NCBI GenBank assembly: GCA_913775005.1
Contig: CAJYKY010000577.1
Coordinates: forward strand, 1 to 7,312
Direction: 5' to 3'
DNA: 7,312 nt
Origin: an uncultured Achromobacter sp.
GTDB taxonomy: Bacteria; Pseudomonadota; Gammaproteobacteria; Burkholderiales; Burkholderiaceae_B
Below the pieces are notes generated by a model. The model was given only the letters and a program-made list of their open reading frames with translations. It did no database searches and was not told the origin of the DNA. A program made the position numbers and the translations under genes. Below, one piece after another: positions 6,475 to 7,312 of this stretch. Position 1 is the stretch's first letter. Each line of letters starts with the position of its first letter.

Positions 6475-7248
6475 CAGCAGCGCGTGGTTGATCTGGTCAG
6501 CGGCGCGGCGCAAGGGCGGCAGGAACGCGTCCAGCATGGCCTCGCGAGAAAAACGGTTGGAATGCCCGCTGACATTCATCGCGGCGATCACCCGGCCGCT
6601 GCGATCGATGATCGGCACCGCCACCGACTGCAAGCCCGGCTCCAGCTCCTGCGCCACGCAGGCGTAGCCGTCAGCGCGCACGCCGGCCAGCACGCGCTTC
6701 AACTCGGCGATGTCGGTCACGGTATCGGCGGTGTACGCCTGGATCTGACTCATCGCCAGCACGCGGTCCAGCTCGGCGTCGGGCAGGCCCGCCAGCAACA
6801 CGCGGCCCATCGACGTCACCCAGGCGGGCAAGCGGCTGCCGACCGCCAGATTGATCGTCATCACCTTGTGCGTGGACAGCCGCAAGATGTAGACGATGTC
6901 CGCGCCTTCCAGCACGGACACCGAGCACGACTCGCGCGTCAGCTCGGCCACCTCTTCCATGTAGGGCAGCGCCAGGTTCCACAACGGCGTGCCCGACAGA
7001 TAGGCGTAGCCCAGCTCCAGAATGCGCGGCGTCAATGCGAACTTGCGGTCGTCTACGGTGACGTAACCCAGATGTTCCAAGGTCAGCAGAATGCGGCGTG
7101 CGCCGGCGCGGGTCAGCCCCGTCACGGCCGCCACTTCCGACAGCGTCATCTGCGAACGGGCCGGACCGAACGCGCGGATCACCGACAGGCCGCGCGCGAA
7201 GGACTGCACATAACTATCGCTGGGTTGCTGGGGATCTTGCTCGGCCAT
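6466..7248 (-). CDS. IclR-family transcriptional regulator, PcaR/PcaU/PobR branch
   Basis: This 260-residue DNA-binding regulator probably senses an acid substrate or intermediate of the neighbouring pathway. Residues about 13-75 form the N-terminal winged helix-turn-helix, with the branch-typical YVQSFARGLSVIRAF followed by MTLSEVAAVTGLTRAGARRILLTLEHLGYV. Residues about 80-258 form the IclR effector domain (LTPRILELGYAYL, ESCSVSVLEGADIVYILR, LPAWVTSMGRVLLAGL, GYACVAQELEPGLQSVAVPI, AAMNVSGHSNRFS). These signatures match the beta-ketoadipate-type regulators PcaR, PcaU and PobR, but related members control many other acid catabolic operons, and no aromatic genes are present here. The gene faces the SDR tail to tail. 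The likely target is the paired operator at 2865-2898. The start at 7248 has a weak GGAA 8 bases upstream, and a terminator-like hairpin ends only 18 bases before it. Confidence 0.93.
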   Translation of the reverse strand: MAEQDPQQPSDSYVQSFARGLSVIRAFGPARSQMTLSEVAAVTGLTRAGARRILLTLEHLGYVTVDDRKFALTPRILELGYAYLSGTPLWNLALPYMEEVAELTRESCSVSVLEGADIVYILRLSTHKVMTINLAVGSRLPAWVTSMGRVLLAGLPDAELDRVLAMSQIQAYTADTVTDIAELKRVLAGVRADGYACVAQELEPGLQSVAVPIIDRSGRVIAAMNVSGHSNRFSREAMLDAFLPPLRRAADQINHALLRR

Positions 7249-7266
7249 CCGTCGGGTTCCAAGAGT

Positions 7267-7288
7267 AAAAAGCTCGCCGCTGGCGAGC
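7267..7288 (-). terminator. Intrinsic-terminator-like hairpin just upstream of the IclR gene
   Basis: On the minus strand GCTCGCC (7288-7282), a three-base loop AGC and GGCGAGC (7278-7272) form a perfect 7-bp GC-rich stem, followed by TTTTT (7271-7267). This is a good Rho-independent terminator shape for transcripts running leftward. It would end the gene lying right of the window, or act within the leader of the regulator mRNA. Only 18 bases separate the T-tract from the regulator's ATG. Confidence 0.65.
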
Positions 7289-7292
7289 CGTT

Positions 7293-7312
7293 CGTTGCCC
7301 TTGCTGGCAACG
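7293..7312. repeat. Second hairpin at the right edge of the window
   Basis: CGTTGCC (7293-7299) pairs exactly with GGCAACG (7306-7312) across a six-base loop, four bases from the terminator-like hairpin. It may extend past the window end. Together the two hairpins form a tandem structure ahead of the regulator gene on the minus strand; its role is unknown. Confidence 0.5.

Overview
The window is GC-rich throughout except for one AT-rich patch near 2840-2920. Gene content, codon use and an Achromobacter/Bordetella-looking intergenic structured element suggest a Burkholderiales genome, probably Alcaligenaceae. That assignment is inference from style and not a database result. I see no rRNA, tRNA, CRISPR array, transposase or phage gene.

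Left part (1-2727): the last 35 codons of a probable FecR-type anti-sigma regulator are followed, after a 134-base gap, by a complete 827-residue TonB-dependent siderophore receptor with an N-terminal STN signalling domain. A FecR-like regulator next to an STN-bearing receptor is the classical cell-surface signalling arrangement. Ligand binding at the outer membrane is relayed through FecR to an ECF sigma factor, whose gene would lie just left of the window. The receptor gene may have its own ECF-type promoter.

Middle and right part (about 2824-7248): a small catabolic cassette for a short-chain (hydroxy/keto) acid. In order it holds a 3-hydroxyacyl-CoA dehydrogenase family enzyme, an AtoE-type short-chain fatty acid transporter and an NAD-type short-chain dehydrogenase/reductase. 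Convergent to these is an IclR-family regulator of the PcaR/PobR type. Upstream of the first gene, in the AT-rich patch, lies a 32-base near-palindrome. It contains two oppositely oriented 15-mers that resemble the published PcaR operator, and it is the best candidate for the regulator's target. The substrate is unknown: no CoA-ligase, CoA-transferase or thiolase gene is in view.

Non-coding structure: a GC-rich cluster of nested hairpins separates the transporter from the SDR gene and looks like a dispersed intergenic repeat unit. At the right edge, two consecutive hairpins precede the regulator gene on the minus strand. The second is followed by five T residues, so an intrinsic-terminator-like element ends only 18 bases before the regulator's start codon. 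The genes themselves belong to well-known families. The less ordinary points are the paired operator, the terminator-like leader and the orphan pathway.
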